The notes under the pieces were generated by a model. The model worked only from the letters and a program-made list of their open reading frames with translations, was not told where the DNA came from and did no database searches. Positions 36,363 through 44,835 of a stretch of DNA of 64,000 nucleotides are shown piece after piece; within the stretch, counting starts at the first letter, position 1, and each line of letters starts with the position of its first letter. Source of the stretch: Defluviimonas salinarum (GTDB lineage Bacteria; Pseudomonadota; Alphaproteobacteria; Rhodobacterales; Rhodobacteraceae); the NCBI RefSeq assembly GCF_026013545.1, contig NZ_JAPDOG010000003.1, positions 1-64,000 on the forward strand. Reading direction: 5' to 3'. Position numbers and translations under genes: made by a program.

Positions 36363-36462
36363 CCAGGTCCTAGGTGGGAATAGAAGGTGGTGATTGAAGC
36401 AATTCTCATCGTCTTCTACCTCCCTGTTGGACTTGGGCCGAGCTTGTCTCGGCCTTTTTTTT
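36363..36462 (+). ncRNA. Candidate structured small RNA or leader with intrinsic terminator
   Basis: Seen: CCAGGTCC (36363-36370) pairs with GGACTTGG (36429-36436), GGG (36376-36378) with CCC, and TAGAAG (36381-36386) with CTTCTA (36413-36418), giving a long interrupted stem. A canonical terminator follows directly: GGCCGAG-CTTGT-CTCGGCC (36436-36454) and eight T residues (36455-36462). It is too far (about 90 bases past the lysR stop) to be only the lysR terminator, and it lies 65 bases before the next gene. Known families (6S, SRP, tmRNA) do not fit. It could be a free small RNA, a processed 3' end or an attenuator. Confidence 0.5.
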
Positions 36463-36526
36463 GTTTTCGCGGATCCCTCACCGTGTAAATTCGGCGCCAT
36501 CAGCCCGCTTTCGCCCGGATCGCACG

Positions 36527-37096
36527 ATGTCGGACCCTTACGATATGTCATGCCACTGCGGCGCCACGCGTTGGACGATCGCGCGCGCGGCGCGCGGCAC
36601 CCTCGTGAAATGCTATTGCGCCGACTGCCAGACCTTCGCCCGCCATCTCGGCCACGGCACCGACTGGCTCGACGCGGCCGGAGGCTCCGCGATTTTCCAG
36701 ACGGCACCGCACAATCTCGGCTTTCCCGACGGCATGGCCCATGTCGCGCTGCTGCGGCTCGGCCCGAAGGGCCTGTTCCGCTGGTACGCCGACTGTTGCG
36801 GGACGCCGATCGCCAACACCCTTTCCGGTCCGGGCTTTCCCTTTGTCGGCGCGGTCCTGCAGCCGGACGAGAACCGCTTCGGCCCGGTCCGGGTCTGGGC
36901 GAACACTGCCGCCGCGCGCACCCCGGTGAAAGCCAGGGGCATTGCGCGCGCGGTCCTCGGCGTTCTCGGCCGCGCCGCGCTGGCCCGCCTCACCGGCAGC
37001 TACAGGACCAATCCGTTCTTCGACGCGGCCGGAGCGCCCGTCGCGCCCCCCACCGTCCTGAGCAAGGCCGAGCGCGACGCCGCCCGCCCGCACTGA
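36527..37096 (+). CDS. DUF6151/GFA-like zinc-binding protein
   Basis: A 189-residue protein. It begins [16 protein letters not shown], with cysteines in CHCG and CYCADC (residues about 9-35) and a further CC pair in [11 protein letters not shown]. These are the zinc-ligand positions of the GFA (glutathione-dependent formaldehyde-activating-like) fold, here of the DUF6151 branch. No reaction is established for this branch. It lies between the putative small RNA and purL and may be cotranscribed with purL (80-base gap). Confidence 0.8.
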   Translation: MSDPYDMSCHCGATRWTIARAARGTLVKCYCADCQTFARHLGHGTDWLDAAGGSAIFQTAPHNLGFPDGMAHVALLRLGPKGLFRWYADCCGTPIANTLSGPGFPFVGAVLQPDENRFGPVRVWANTAAARTPVKARGIARAVLGVLGRAALARLTGSYRTNPFFDAAGAPVAPPTVLSKAERDAARPH

Positions 37097-37176
37097 CGGC
37101 AGAAGCGGTTTCGCCCTTTTCTCTGCCGCCCTTCACCCCTAAAAGACGCGGCAATCGTGCAGCTCCGGGGGATGAA

Positions 37177-39336
37177 ATGCAGGAACCTCAGATCACCGAA
37201 GACCTGATTGCCGCGCATGGCCTGAAACCGGACGAGTATCAGCGCATCCTCGAGATCATCGGCCGCGAGCCGACCTTCACCGAGCTCGGCATCTTCTCGG
37301 CCATGTGGAACGAGCATTGCTCCTACAAGTCCTCGAAGAAATGGCTGCGCACCCTGCCCACCAAGGGTCCCCAGGTCATCTGCGGTCCGGGCGAGAACGC
37401 CGGCGTCGTCGATATCGGCGACGGCCAGGCGGTGATCTTCAAGATGGAGAGCCACAACCACCCGTCCTACATCGAGCCGCACCAGGGCGCCGCGACCGGC
37501 GTCGGCGGCATCCTGCGCGACGTCTTCACGATGGGCGCGCGCCCCATCGCCGCGATGGATTCGCTCTCGTTCGGCATGCCCTCGCATCCGAAGACCGCGC
37601 ATCTCGTGAAAGGCGTCGTGGAGGGCATCGGCTCCTACGGAAACTGCTTCGGCGTGCCGAACGTGGGCGGCGAGGTCCGCTTCCACCCCGCCTACAACGG
37701 CAACTGCCTCGTCAACGCCTTCGCGGCGGGCCTCGCGGATGCCGACAAGATCTTCTATTCCGCGGCTTCCGGCGTCGGCATGCCGGTCGTCTATCTCGGC
37801 GCCAAGACGGGGCGCGACGGCGTCGGCGGCGCGACGATGGCCTCGGCCGAGTTCGACGACACGATCGAGGAGAAGCGCCCGACCGTACAGGTCGGCGACC
37901 CCTTCACCGAGAAACGCCTTCTCGAAGCCTGCCTCGAGCTGATGGCGTCGGGCTCGGTCATCTCGATCCAGGACATGGGCGCCGCGGGCCTCACCTGTTC
38001 GGCGGTCGAGATGGGCGACAAGGGCGGCCTCGGCATCAAGCTCACGCTCGACCAGGTGCCGCAGCGCGAAGTGAACATGACCGCCTACGAGATGATGCTC
38101 TCCGAATCCCAGGAGCGGATGCTCATGGTGCTGAAGCCCGAGAAGGAGGCCGAGGCGCGGGCGATCTTCGAAAAATGGGACCTCGACTTCGCCATCGTCG
38201 GCGAGACCATCCCCGAGGACCGCTTCCTGATCCTGCACGGCAACGAGGTGAAGGCCGACCTGCCCTTGTCGAAGCTCTCCTCCTCGGCGCCCGAATACGA
38301 CCGGCCCTGGGTCGAGACGCCGAAGCGCGACGCGTTGGCCGACGCGCCGCAGATCGACGCCATCGCCGGTCTGAAGGCGCTGATTTCCTCGCCGAACTAC
38401 GCCCACAAGGGCTGGGTCTGGGAGCAGTACGACACGATGGTCATGGCCGACACGGTCCGCATCCCCGGCCTCGGCGCCGGCGTGGTGCGCGTCCACGGCA
38501 CCGACAAGGCGCTGGCCTTCACCTCCGACGTGACCCCGCGCTACGTCAAGGCGAACCCGGTCGAGGGCGGCAGGCAAGCGGTGGCCGAAGCCTACCGCAA
38601 CCTTACCGCGGTGGGCGCCCTGCCGCTCGCCGCGACCGACAACCTCAACTTCGGCAACCCGGAGAAGCCCGAGATCATGGGCCAGTTCGTCGGCGCCGTC
38701 AAAGGCATCGGCGAGGCCTGCGCGGCGCTCGACATGCCAATCGTCTCGGGCAACGTCTCGCTCTACAACGAGACCGACGGCAAGGGCATCCTGCCCACGC
38801 CGACGATCGGCGCGGTGGGGCTCGTCGCCTCGCTCGAAGACCTCATCGCGGGCCAGCCGCAGGACGGCGACATTGCCGTGGTGATCGGCGCGACCGCGGG
38901 CCATCTCGGCCAATCGGCGCTCCTCTGCGAGGCCTTCGGCCGCGAGGACGGCGACGCGCCGCATGTCGACCTCGCCGTCGAACGGCGCAACGGCGAGTTC
39001 CTGCGCACCAGCCGCAAGCGCTTCCGCGCCGCAACCGACCTCTCGGACGGCGGGCTCGCGCTCGCGGCCTTCGAGATGGCCGAGGCGGCCGGGATCGGCG
39101 TCGCGCTCGACAGCGGCGAAACCGGCCAGCTCTTCGGCGAGGACCAGGCGCGCTACCTCGTGGCGGTCGCGGCGGACAAGGCCGAGGCGCTGCTCGAAGC
39201 GGCCCGCGCGGCCGGCGTTCCGGCCGCGGCCGTCGGCCGGTTCGGCGGCCGTACCGTGCGTTTCGGCACCGCCGAGGCGCCGTTGGCGGAACTCGCCTCG
39301 ATCTACCGCTCGGCCTTCGCGGCGGCGGTGGCCTGA
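37177..39336 (+). CDS. purL: Phosphoribosylformylglycinamidine synthase subunit PurL
   Basis: A 719-residue ATP-dependent enzyme of purine synthesis that converts FGAR to FGAM, working with PurS and PurQ. It is the small-type PurL. Motifs seen are [17 protein letters not shown] (near residue 40), [20 protein letters not shown] (catalytic His and ATP site), [18 protein letters not shown] and [20 protein letters not shown]. The ATG at 37177 ([10 protein letters not shown]) follows AGCTCCGGGGGATG; the long upstream extension of the open frame is non-homologous. It heads the purL-bolA-grxD arrangement common in this family of bacteria. Confidence 0.96.
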   Translation: MQEPQITEDLIAAHGLKPDEYQRILEIIGREPTFTELGIFSAMWNEHCSYKSSKKWLRTLPTKGPQVICGPGENAGVVDIGDGQAVIFKMESHNHPSYIEPHQGAATGVGGILRDVFTMGARPIAAMDSLSFGMPSHPKTAHLVKGVVEGIGSYGNCFGVPNVGGEVRFHPAYNGNCLVNAFAAGLADADKIFYSAASGVGMPVVYLGAKTGRDGVGGATMASAEFDDTIEEKRPTVQVGDPFTEKRLLEACLELMASGSVISIQDMGAAGLTCSAVEMGDKGGLGIKLTLDQVPQREVNMTAYEMMLSESQERMLMVLKPEKEAEARAIFEKWDLDFAIVGETIPEDRFLILHGNEVKADLPLSKLSSSAPEYDRPWVETPKRDALADAPQIDAIAGLKALISSPNYAHKGWVWEQYDTMVMADTVRIPGLGAGVVRVHGTDKALAFTSDVTPRYVKANPVEGGRQAVAEAYRNLTAVGALPLAATDNLNFGNPEKPEIMGQFVGAVKGIGEACAALDMPIVSGNVSLYNETDGKGILPTPTIGAVGLVASLEDLIAGQPQDGDIAVVIGATAGHLGQSALLCEAFGREDGDAPHVDLAVERRNGEFLRTSRKRFRAATDLSDGGLALAAFEMAEAAGIGVALDSGETGQLFGEDQARYLVAVAADKAEALLEAARAAGVPAAAVGRFGGRTVRFGTAEAPLAELASIYRSAFAAAVA

Positions 39337-39434
39337 GCCGCGAAGCGGCGGCGGGCCTGCGACACCCGGTCAATCTTGCGGGTCCCGGCTGCGGGGCCTA
39401 CATTCAGCCCAAGCGCATACGGGAAGGACGCCTC

Positions 39435-39677
39435 ATGGCGATGGAAGCACAGGATATCGAAGACCTCATCCGGGCAGCGTTCCCGGACGCGCAGATCACG
39501 ATCACGGATCTCGCGGGAGACGGCAACCACTACGCCGCCGAGGTCATCGACGAGAGTTTCCGCGGCATGAACCGCGTCCAGCAGCAGCGCGCGGTCTATG
39601 CCGCGCTCAAGGGAAAGATGGATGGCGCGCATGGCGAACTGCACGCGCTCGCGCTGACGACCAAGGCTCCGGAGTAA
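39435..39677 (+). CDS. BolA/IbaG family protein
   Basis: An 80-residue BolA-like protein. It contains the helix and loop of the family (EVIDESFRGMNRVQQQRAVY, residues about 36-55) and a conserved HALAL strand near the end. BolA proteins bind monothiol glutaredoxins through a shared 2Fe-2S cluster and take part in iron regulation and cluster delivery. The gene for the CGFS glutaredoxin partner follows after 6 bases, strongly supporting this role. GGGAAGGA precedes the ATG. Confidence 0.92.
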   Translation: MAMEAQDIEDLIRAAFPDAQITITDLAGDGNHYAAEVIDESFRGMNRVQQQRAVYAALKGKMDGAHGELHALALTTKAPE

Positions 39678-39683
39678 CAGCCC

Positions 39684-40052
39684 ATGACCACGACGACCGC
39701 CCAGGACCAGATCCGCGACACCGTGACGAAGAACACCGTCGTCCTTTACATGAAGGGCACCAAGGCGATGCCGCAATGCGGCTTCTCCTCCCGCGTCGCG
39801 GGGGTGCTGAACTTCATGGGCGTCGACTATGTCGACGTGAACGTGCTTGAAGACGCCGAGATCCGCCAGGGCATCAAGGACTTCTCCGACTGGCCGACGA
39901 TCCCGCAGCTCTACGTCAAGGGCGAGTTCGTCGGCGGCTGCGACATCATCACCGAGATGACGCTCTCGGGTGAGCTCGACCAGCTCTTCGACAAGAGCGG
40001 CGTGAGCTATGACAAGGACGCCGCCGACAAGATCCGCGCCGCCAACGCCTGA
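39684..40052 (+). CDS. grxD: Monothiol glutaredoxin, Grx4 type
   Basis: A 122-residue glutaredoxin with the CGFS active site ([15 protein letters not shown], residues about 25-39) and the glutathione-binding [19 protein letters not shown] segment. The CGFS class carries a glutathione-ligated 2Fe-2S cluster and passes it to apo-proteins, often in complex with BolA. It is the last gene of purL-bolA-grxD, followed by a strong hairpin at 40084-40107. Confidence 0.96.
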   Translation: MTTTTAQDQIRDTVTKNTVVLYMKGTKAMPQCGFSSRVAGVLNFMGVDYVDVNVLEDAEIRQGIKDFSDWPTIPQLYVKGEFVGGCDIITEMTLSGELDQLFDKSGVSYDKDAADKIRAANA

Positions 40053-40083
40053 CCCGGCGAACCGACGGCACCGCCAGAAACAC

Positions 40084-40107
40084 AAGGCCGCCCCTCGGGG
40101 CGGCCTT
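40084..40107 (+). terminator. Terminator after grxD
   Basis: AAGGCCGCCC-CTCG-GGGCGGCCTT is a perfect 10-base stem with a four-base loop, 32 bases after the grxD stop. The A/T ends make it work in both directions, which suits its place between grxD and convergent zapA. Confidence 0.8.
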
Positions 40108-40159
40108 CGCGCCTGAGGGCGCAGGGTGGGCGGGCGGGGCGCCCGAAGGCGCGAAATCC

Positions 40160-40543
40160 TCAGCCCGCTTTCCGCTCCTCGATCCGATCGGCCAAAGCCT
40201 CGGCCCGCGCCGCGATCTCGGCGAAAGTCTCGGTCACTGCTTCGGGGATCACCGCGACCTCGACCCGTTGCGGCTTGGTTCGCGCATCTGTGGCGACGCG
40301 TTCGGCCACCAGCGCCCGCTCCTCAGCGGCGCGGACCTGGTCCTCGAGCCCGGCCGCCTTGTCGGCCAGCATGAGCCCCGCCATCAGCAGCATCCGCGCC
40401 TCGGGCATCCGCCCGATCTGCGAGACGAGCGTCGTCGCCTCGTTATCGAGCATCTGTGCCGCCGAGCGCAGGAAATGCTCCTCGCCGTCCTGGCAGGCGA
40501 CCTGGAACTCGCGCCCGCCGATGGTGATCGACACGTCCGGCAT
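40160..40543 (-). CDS. zapA: Cell division protein ZapA
   Basis: A 127-residue protein. It starts MPDVSITIGGREFQVACQDG with EEHFLRSAAQMLD following, typical of the ZapA head domain, and continues as a long helix with coiled-coil pattern (residues about 60-127). ZapA bundles FtsZ filaments at the division ring. It is coupled to the upstream coiled-coil gene (TGATG overlap at 40541-40545). Confidence 0.93.
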   Translation of the reverse strand: MPDVSITIGGREFQVACQDGEEHFLRSAAQMLDNEATTLVSQIGRMPEARMLLMAGLMLADKAAGLEDQVRAAEERALVAERVATDARTKPQRVEVAVIPEAVTETFAEIAARAEALADRIEERKAG

Positions 40544-41034
40544 CAGGCCACCTCCTCGATCAGGGGCCGCAGCTCGGAGAGGATCTCCTGCATCTCGGCC
40601 ATTTCCGCCGCCCGCGCCGCGCGCAACGCCTCGAGCTCGGCCATCAGCGAGCGGTTGATCTGCTCGGGCTCCGGCACGCCGTCCTGCGCGGCCTCGCGCA
40701 GCGCCCGCTGCGCCTCGGTCAGGTCGGCGTTGATCCGCTTCTGGCGGTGCAGTTCGGCACCGGCAGCATCGAGTTGTTCGGTCAGCCGCGCGACCTTCTT
40801 CTCGAGCGCGTCGACCATGGTCTCCTGCTTTTCCTTGATCGCGCGCACGCGATCGGTGAGCTGCGCGTTGGCCGCGCGCTCGGCCTCCAGCGCCTCGCGA
40901 AGTTCGCCCGCCGTCCTGGCTTGCTCGCGCGCCGCAGCGGCGGCCTCCGCCTCCGCGCGCGCCTTTTCCACACCTGCACCGATCCGCTCCAGCGCCGCCG
41001 AGATCCGGCGCTCCATTTCGGCTATGTCGCTCAT
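40543..41034 (-). CDS. Coiled-coil protein coupled to zapA
   Basis: A 163-residue protein predicted to be almost wholly alpha-helical, with heptad-like spacing over residues 5-110 and 130-163 (ERRISAALERIGAGVEKARA at the start, LSELRPLIEEVA at the end). There is no membrane segment or known catalytic motif. The ATG at 41034 is chosen because the extra upstream residues are non-conserved in character. Translational coupling to zapA suggests a partner in Z-ring assembly, perhaps comparable to ZapB in role, but this is inference. Confidence 0.72.
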   Translation of the reverse strand: MSDIAEMERRISAALERIGAGVEKARAEAEAAAAAREQARTAGELREALEAERAANAQLTDRVRAIKEKQETMVDALEKKVARLTEQLDAAGAELHRQKRINADLTEAQRALREAAQDGVPEPEQINRSLMAELEALRAARAAEMAEMQEILSELRPLIEEVA

Positions 41035-41197
41035 GTGTTGCGGCCCCCTGACCCGGTTTCTGCCTGTGTCATGCCTCTGGGGAACTGCATCCATCCGGTC
41101 TTCGCCGGCGAATCGGACGCCCCCCGCGCAGACCGAGTTTAGACCGAAGGGCTGCGGGATTCCTCCCCCTTTCGGGCCAAGTGCTTAGGCGGCGCGC

Positions 41198-41225
41198 TTG
41201 AACTTGCTCCCGAGCCTGCTATCAA
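41198..41225 (+). promoter_or_regulatory. Candidate sigma70-type promoter of the transketolase gene
   Basis: TTGAAC (41198-41203), 16-base spacer, TATCAA (41220-41225). Transcription would start near 41232, leaving a leader of about 35 bases before the TTG start at 41267. This placement rules out the longer open frame that begins inside the promoter. Confidence 0.5.
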
Positions 41226-41266
41226 GCCCGCGCGCTCAGCATTCCGGAAGAAGAAGGATCAGGGAC

Positions 41267-43285
41267 TTGGACATCGCCACGCTTCGCGACACACACGCCG
41301 ATCACTGGGGGAAGGCCTGCGCGCTGCGCACGCTTGCGATGGATGCGGTCCAGGCCGCCAATTCCGGCCACCCCGGCATGCCGATGGGCATGGCCGACGT
41401 CGCCACGGTCCTTTTCGAAAAGCACCTGAAGTTCGACGCCTCGACCCCGGACTGGGCCGACCGTGACCGCTTCATCCTGTCCGCCGGCCACGGCTCGATG
41501 CTGATCTACGGGCTTCTGCACCTGACCGGCTATGCCGACATGACGCTCGACCAGATCCGCAACTTCCGCCAGTGGGGCGCGATCACCGCCGGCCATCCGG
41601 AATACGGCCATGTCAAGGGCGTCGAGACCACGACCGGCCCACTCGGCCAGGGCATCTCGAACGCGGTGGGCTTCGCGATGGCCGAGGAGTCCTTGCGCGC
41701 CCGCTTCGGCGCCAAGATCGTCGATCACTACACCTGGGTGATCGCCGGTGACGGCTGCCTCATGGAAGGGATCAGCCACGAGGCGATCGGACTCGCCGGG
41801 ATGCAGAAGCTCTCGAAGCTCATCGTCCTTTGGGACAACAACGACATCTCGATCGACGGCCGGATCAGCCTCAGCGACGTCACCGACCAGCGCGCCCGCT
41901 TCGCCGCGGCCGGCTGGAAGGTCCTGTCCTGCGACGGCCACGATCCGATGGACATCGACCGCGCGCTGACCGAGGCCAAATCGTCCGACCGCCCGGTCCT
42001 TGTCGACTGCAAGACCCATATCGGCTTCGGCAGCCCGAAGAAGCAGGACACCGCCGGCGCCCACGGCTCGCCGCTCGGTCCCGACGAGATCAAGGTGACG
42101 AAGGACATCTACGGCTGGACCTATCCGGCCTTCGATGTCCCGGCCGACATCCGCGCCGCCTGGGCGGCGATCGGCAGCCGCGGCGCTGCCGCGCGGGCGG
42201 AATGGGAAGCGCGGCTCGCCGCGCTCTCCGACAGCCGCCGGGCAGAGTTCCGGCGCCAGATGGCCGGCGAGGCTCCGAAGAAGCTCTCCGCCGTCATCCG
42301 CGCGCTGAAGAAGCAGAACAGCGAGCTCCAGCCCAAGGTCGCGACCCGCAAGGCTTCCGAGATGGTGCTCGAAGTCGTCAACCCGGCGATGCCCGAGACC
42401 ATCGGCGGCTCGGCCGACCTCACCGGCTCGAACAACACCAAGACCGGCGATCTCGGCATCTTCAACCCCGAGAACCGCAAGGGGCGCTACGTCCATTTCG
42501 GCATCCGCGAGCACGGCATGGCGGCGGCGATGAACGGCATGGCGCTGCATGGCGGCGTGCGGCCCTACGGCGGCACGTTCCTCTGCTTCACCGACTATGC
42601 CCGCGGCGCGATGCGGCTGTCCGCACTGATGGGGGTTCCTTCCGTCTATGTCATGACGCATGACTCGATCGGCCTCGGCGAGGACGGCCCGACCCACCAG
42701 CCGGTCGAGCACCTGGCGATCTGCCGCGCGACGCCCAACACCTGGACCTTCCGCCCCGCCGACCTGATCGAGACGGCCGAGGCCTGGGAACTGGCGCTGA
42801 CCGCCGAGAAGACGCCGTCGGTGCTGGCGCTCAGCCGCCAGAACCTGCCGACGGTCCGCACCCTGCACACGTCGAGGAATCTCTCGGCCCAGGGCGCCTA
42901 TGTGCTGCGCGAGGCCGAGGGCAAGCGCCGGGCGATCCTGCTGGCGACCGGCTCGGAAGTGGAGATCGCGCTCAAGGCCCGCGACCTCCTGCAGGCCGAG
43001 GGCATCGGCACCCGCGTCGTTTCCATGCCCTGCATGGAACTCTTCGCGGCCCAGGACGAGGCCTACCGCAAGCGCGTCCTGCCCGCGGGCCCGGTCCGCG
43101 TCGCGGTCGAGGCCGCGGTGCGCCAGCCCTGGGACCGCTGGCTCCTCGGCGAGCGCGGCCGCGAGGCCAAGGCCGCCTTCGTCGGCATGGAGGGTTTCGG
43201 CGCCTCCGCGCCCGCCGAGCGGCTCTACCAGGAATTCGGGATCACCGCCGAGGCCGTCGCCGCGCGGGTGAAAGAACTCCTCTAG
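41267..43285 (+). CDS. tkt: Transketolase
   Basis: A 672-residue TPP enzyme of the pentose phosphate and Calvin cycles. Motifs seen are [11 protein letters not shown], the TPP-binding [13 protein letters not shown] (near residue 155), DNNDISIDG, and [13 protein letters not shown] in the pyrimidine domain. The translation begins [20 protein letters not shown] with TTG in place of the ATG found in close relatives, so initiation at TTG 41267 is likely; AAGGA lies 9 bases upstream. A strong terminator follows. It stands alone rather than in a cbb operon. Confidence 0.94.
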   Translation: MDIATLRDTHADHWGKACALRTLAMDAVQAANSGHPGMPMGMADVATVLFEKHLKFDASTPDWADRDRFILSAGHGSMLIYGLLHLTGYADMTLDQIRNFRQWGAITAGHPEYGHVKGVETTTGPLGQGISNAVGFAMAEESLRARFGAKIVDHYTWVIAGDGCLMEGISHEAIGLAGMQKLSKLIVLWDNNDISIDGRISLSDVTDQRARFAAAGWKVLSCDGHDPMDIDRALTEAKSSDRPVLVDCKTHIGFGSPKKQDTAGAHGSPLGPDEIKVTKDIYGWTYPAFDVPADIRAAWAAIGSRGAAARAEWEARLAALSDSRRAEFRRQMAGEAPKKLSAVIRALKKQNSELQPKVATRKASEMVLEVVNPAMPETIGGSADLTGSNNTKTGDLGIFNPENRKGRYVHFGIREHGMAAAMNGMALHGGVRPYGGTFLCFTDYARGAMRLSALMGVPSVYVMTHDSIGLGEDGPTHQPVEHLAICRATPNTWTFRPADLIETAEAWELALTAEKTPSVLALSRQNLPTVRTLHTSRNLSAQGAYVLREAEGKRRAILLATGSEVEIALKARDLLQAEGIGTRVVSMPCMELFAAQDEAYRKRVLPAGPVRVAVEAAVRQPWDRWLLGERGREAKAAFVGMEGFGASAPAERLYQEFGITAEAVAARVKELL

Positions 43286-43310
43286 CACCGAGCAGATTGT
43301 CGCATCGACG

Positions 43311-43343
43311 CCCCGCCGCAACAACCTTCCGGCGGGGTTTTTT
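43311..43343 (+). terminator. Intrinsic terminator after tkt
   Basis: CCCCGCCG (43311-43318) pairs perfectly with CGGCGGGG (43330-43337), followed by six T (43338-43343). It is the clearest Rho-independent terminator in this part of the window. Confidence 0.93.
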
Positions 43344-43362
43344 CGTCACGCCACGGGACACG

Positions 43363-43794
43363 TCACCCCATGCCGAAGAGGCTCCTGACCTCCTTGGTGA
43401 AGGCGCCGCGCACATCCTTCATCTCGCCCGGCGCGATGTGGCTGTCGAGAAGGTCGAAGACCGCCCGCACCGCCCGGTCGGTATCGCCAAGGGGATCGGG
43501 TTCAAAGCCCTTCTGCACCGCGGCTACGAAGTCCTCTGCATGGCGCATCCGCACCGGATTTCGGGCCGAGTTCCAGCCCTCGTAGTAGATGCCCCGGATC
43601 AGCGTCGGCAGCTGCGCGCCGAGGTCGGTCGCCTCGTCGATCGTCAGGTGGTCGCGCACCGCGTGCAGCACCGCCCGCAGCAGCCGGTAGCTCCGCTGCT
43701 TGTTGTCCCAGCCGGTGCGGCTGTCGACCTCGTTCACCCAGATATTGGCGGACTGCACCGCCTCGTCGATCATCTTCAGCCCGAGCGCGCTCAT
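43363..43794 (-). CDS. DUF2267 domain protein
   Basis: A 143-residue soluble protein. It shows the DUF2267 pattern: an N-terminal LKMIDEAVQSANIWVNEV segment, YRLLRAVLHAVRDHL, and LGAQLPTLIRGIYYEGW in the middle. The function is unknown; members are often linked to stress or envelope genes. AGGAGGC precedes the ATG at 43794. It is convergent with tkt and divergent from the HPF-like gene. Confidence 0.88.
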   Translation of the reverse strand: MSALGLKMIDEAVQSANIWVNEVDSRTGWDNKQRSYRLLRAVLHAVRDHLTIDEATDLGAQLPTLIRGIYYEGWNSARNPVRMRHAEDFVAAVQKGFEPDPLGDTDRAVRAVFDLLDSHIAPGEMKDVRGAFTKEVRSLFGMG

Positions 43795-43920
43795 GTCGGC
43801 CTCCTCGCATCTCCGCATCGGCGTAAGGAAAGCATGGTTCGGCCCGCCGCGCGTTGACGCGGGTCAGTACCCCGGACCCAAGCCCGCTGCATGATTGCCG
43901 CAGCCACAGCGGAGCCGCAC

Positions 43921-44472
43921 ATGGAAACCGAACCGCAGATCGTCTTTCACGGCATGGATGCCTCCCCCGCCGTCACCGCCGAGATCCACGGCAAGATCGG
44001 CAAGCTCGAACAGGTCCATCAGCGCATCACCTCCTGCCGGGTGATCGTCGAGAAGCGCACCGCGCGCGGCCACAAGGGGCATATCTACCAGGTGGCCGTC
44101 GAGGCCGAGGTGCCGGGCGGCATGATCATCGTCAACAGGAAGCCTGGCGATCTCGGCGCTCACGAAGATCTGCATGTCGCGATCCGCGACAGCTTCAACG
44201 CCGCGCGGCGCCAGCTCGACGAGCATGTGCGCAAGATGAAGGGCGTCGACGTGAAGAGCCACCCCGAGCGCCACCACGGCCGCATCGTGCGGCTTTTTGC
44301 GGATGAGGGGTACGGCTTCATCAAGTCGAGCGGCGGGCTCGAGGTCTACTTCCAGCGCGACAGCGTTGTCGGCAGCGACTGGGAGCGGATCGGCCTCGAC
44401 ACCGATCTCGAGTTCAGCCTGATGGACGGCGACAAGGGGCCGTTCGCGGTGAATGTCTCGCTCAGGGGCTAG
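43921..44472 (+). CDS. HPF/RaiA-like ribosome-associated protein fused to a cold-shock domain
   Basis: A 183-residue two-domain protein. Residues about 4-112 resemble the hibernation-promoting factor fold (VFHGMDASPAVTAEIHGKIG, then CRVIVEKRT and HEDLHVAIRDSFNAARRQLD). Residues about 118-183 form a cold-shock OB domain (GRIVRLFADEGYGFIKS, then VYFQRDSVV). The HPF part would sit on the 30S subunit and the cold-shock part would bind RNA, suggesting stress-time ribosome silencing or mRNA handling. An upstream in-frame ATG at 43891 is possible, but the family-like start is METEP at 43921. Confidence 0.88.
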   Translation: METEPQIVFHGMDASPAVTAEIHGKIGKLEQVHQRITSCRVIVEKRTARGHKGHIYQVAVEAEVPGGMIIVNRKPGDLGAHEDLHVAIRDSFNAARRQLDEHVRKMKGVDVKSHPERHHGRIVRLFADEGYGFIKSSGGLEVYFQRDSVVGSDWERIGLDTDLEFSLMDGDKGPFAVNVSLRG

Positions 44473-44486
44473 TTCGCCGCTGCGGA

Positions 44487-44533
44487 GGAACGATTTTTTG
44501 AAAATCGTTCCAAAATCCATTGATGGATTTTGG
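44487..44533. terminator. Two interlocked hairpins between convergent genes
   Basis: GGAACGATTTT-TTG-AAAATCGTTCC (44487-44511) and CCAAAATCCA-TTGA-TGGATTTTGG (44510-44533) are both perfect and share two bases (CC at 44510-44511). The inner arms are A/T-rich, so each strand exposes a U-rich run. They serve as the terminator region for the HPF-like gene and for usg. Confidence 0.8.
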
Positions 44534-44534
44534 C

Positions 44535-44765
44535 TCAGCACAGGATGCGGACCGGCTCGTTGTTGCAGAAGATCACGAACTGACCTGCGTTCTCGACCGC
44601 GTGGTAGCCGCGCCGCTTCAGCTCTCGCTCGAGCGCCGCGCGGCCGACGATCATCTCGACGTCCCGGACGGAGCGTCGGATCACCCCGCCACGGATCGCC
44701 GCCTGAGAGGCAAAGATCGTGCGCAACCAGTAGTCAGGATGCATATGCGGCGCGGGCGTGCTCAT
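44535..44765 (-). CDS. usg: Usg family protein
   Basis: A 76-residue protein with the Usg pattern: HPDYWLRTIFASQAAIRGGV at the start and EMIVGRAALERELKRRGYH with NNEPVRILC at the end. The family is restricted largely to alphaproteobacteria and has no established function. ATG 44765 (MSTPAPHMHPDYW) is the likely start, and the long N-terminal extension of the open frame is discarded. It ends two bases from the hairpin pair it shares with the HPF-like gene. Confidence 0.85.
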   Translation of the reverse strand: MSTPAPHMHPDYWLRTIFASQAAIRGGVIRRSVRDVEMIVGRAALERELKRRGYHAVENAGQFVIFCNNEPVRILC

Positions 44766-44835
44766 GCCGTGACAGTGCCCAGAAGCGGTTAACGGAAGGC
44801 TAAAGCCAACGGCGACGACGCCCTGACGCCGCGAG

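Noticed and set aside
36363-36462. 6S RNA or SRP RNA identity for the structured transcript
   Set aside because: It is too short for 6S RNA and lacks the conserved SRP apical loop; the CCAGGTCC match to E. coli 4.5S RNA appears fortuitous.
36394-37176. An N-terminal extension of PurL by 261 codons
   Set aside because: It runs across the terminator and the DUF6151 gene in the wrong frame. PurL homology begins at 37177.
37305-39677. A 790-codon plus-strand frame that ends in the BolA gene
   Set aside because: The part before 39435 overlaps purL in another frame and is Arg-rich. Only the BolA part is real.
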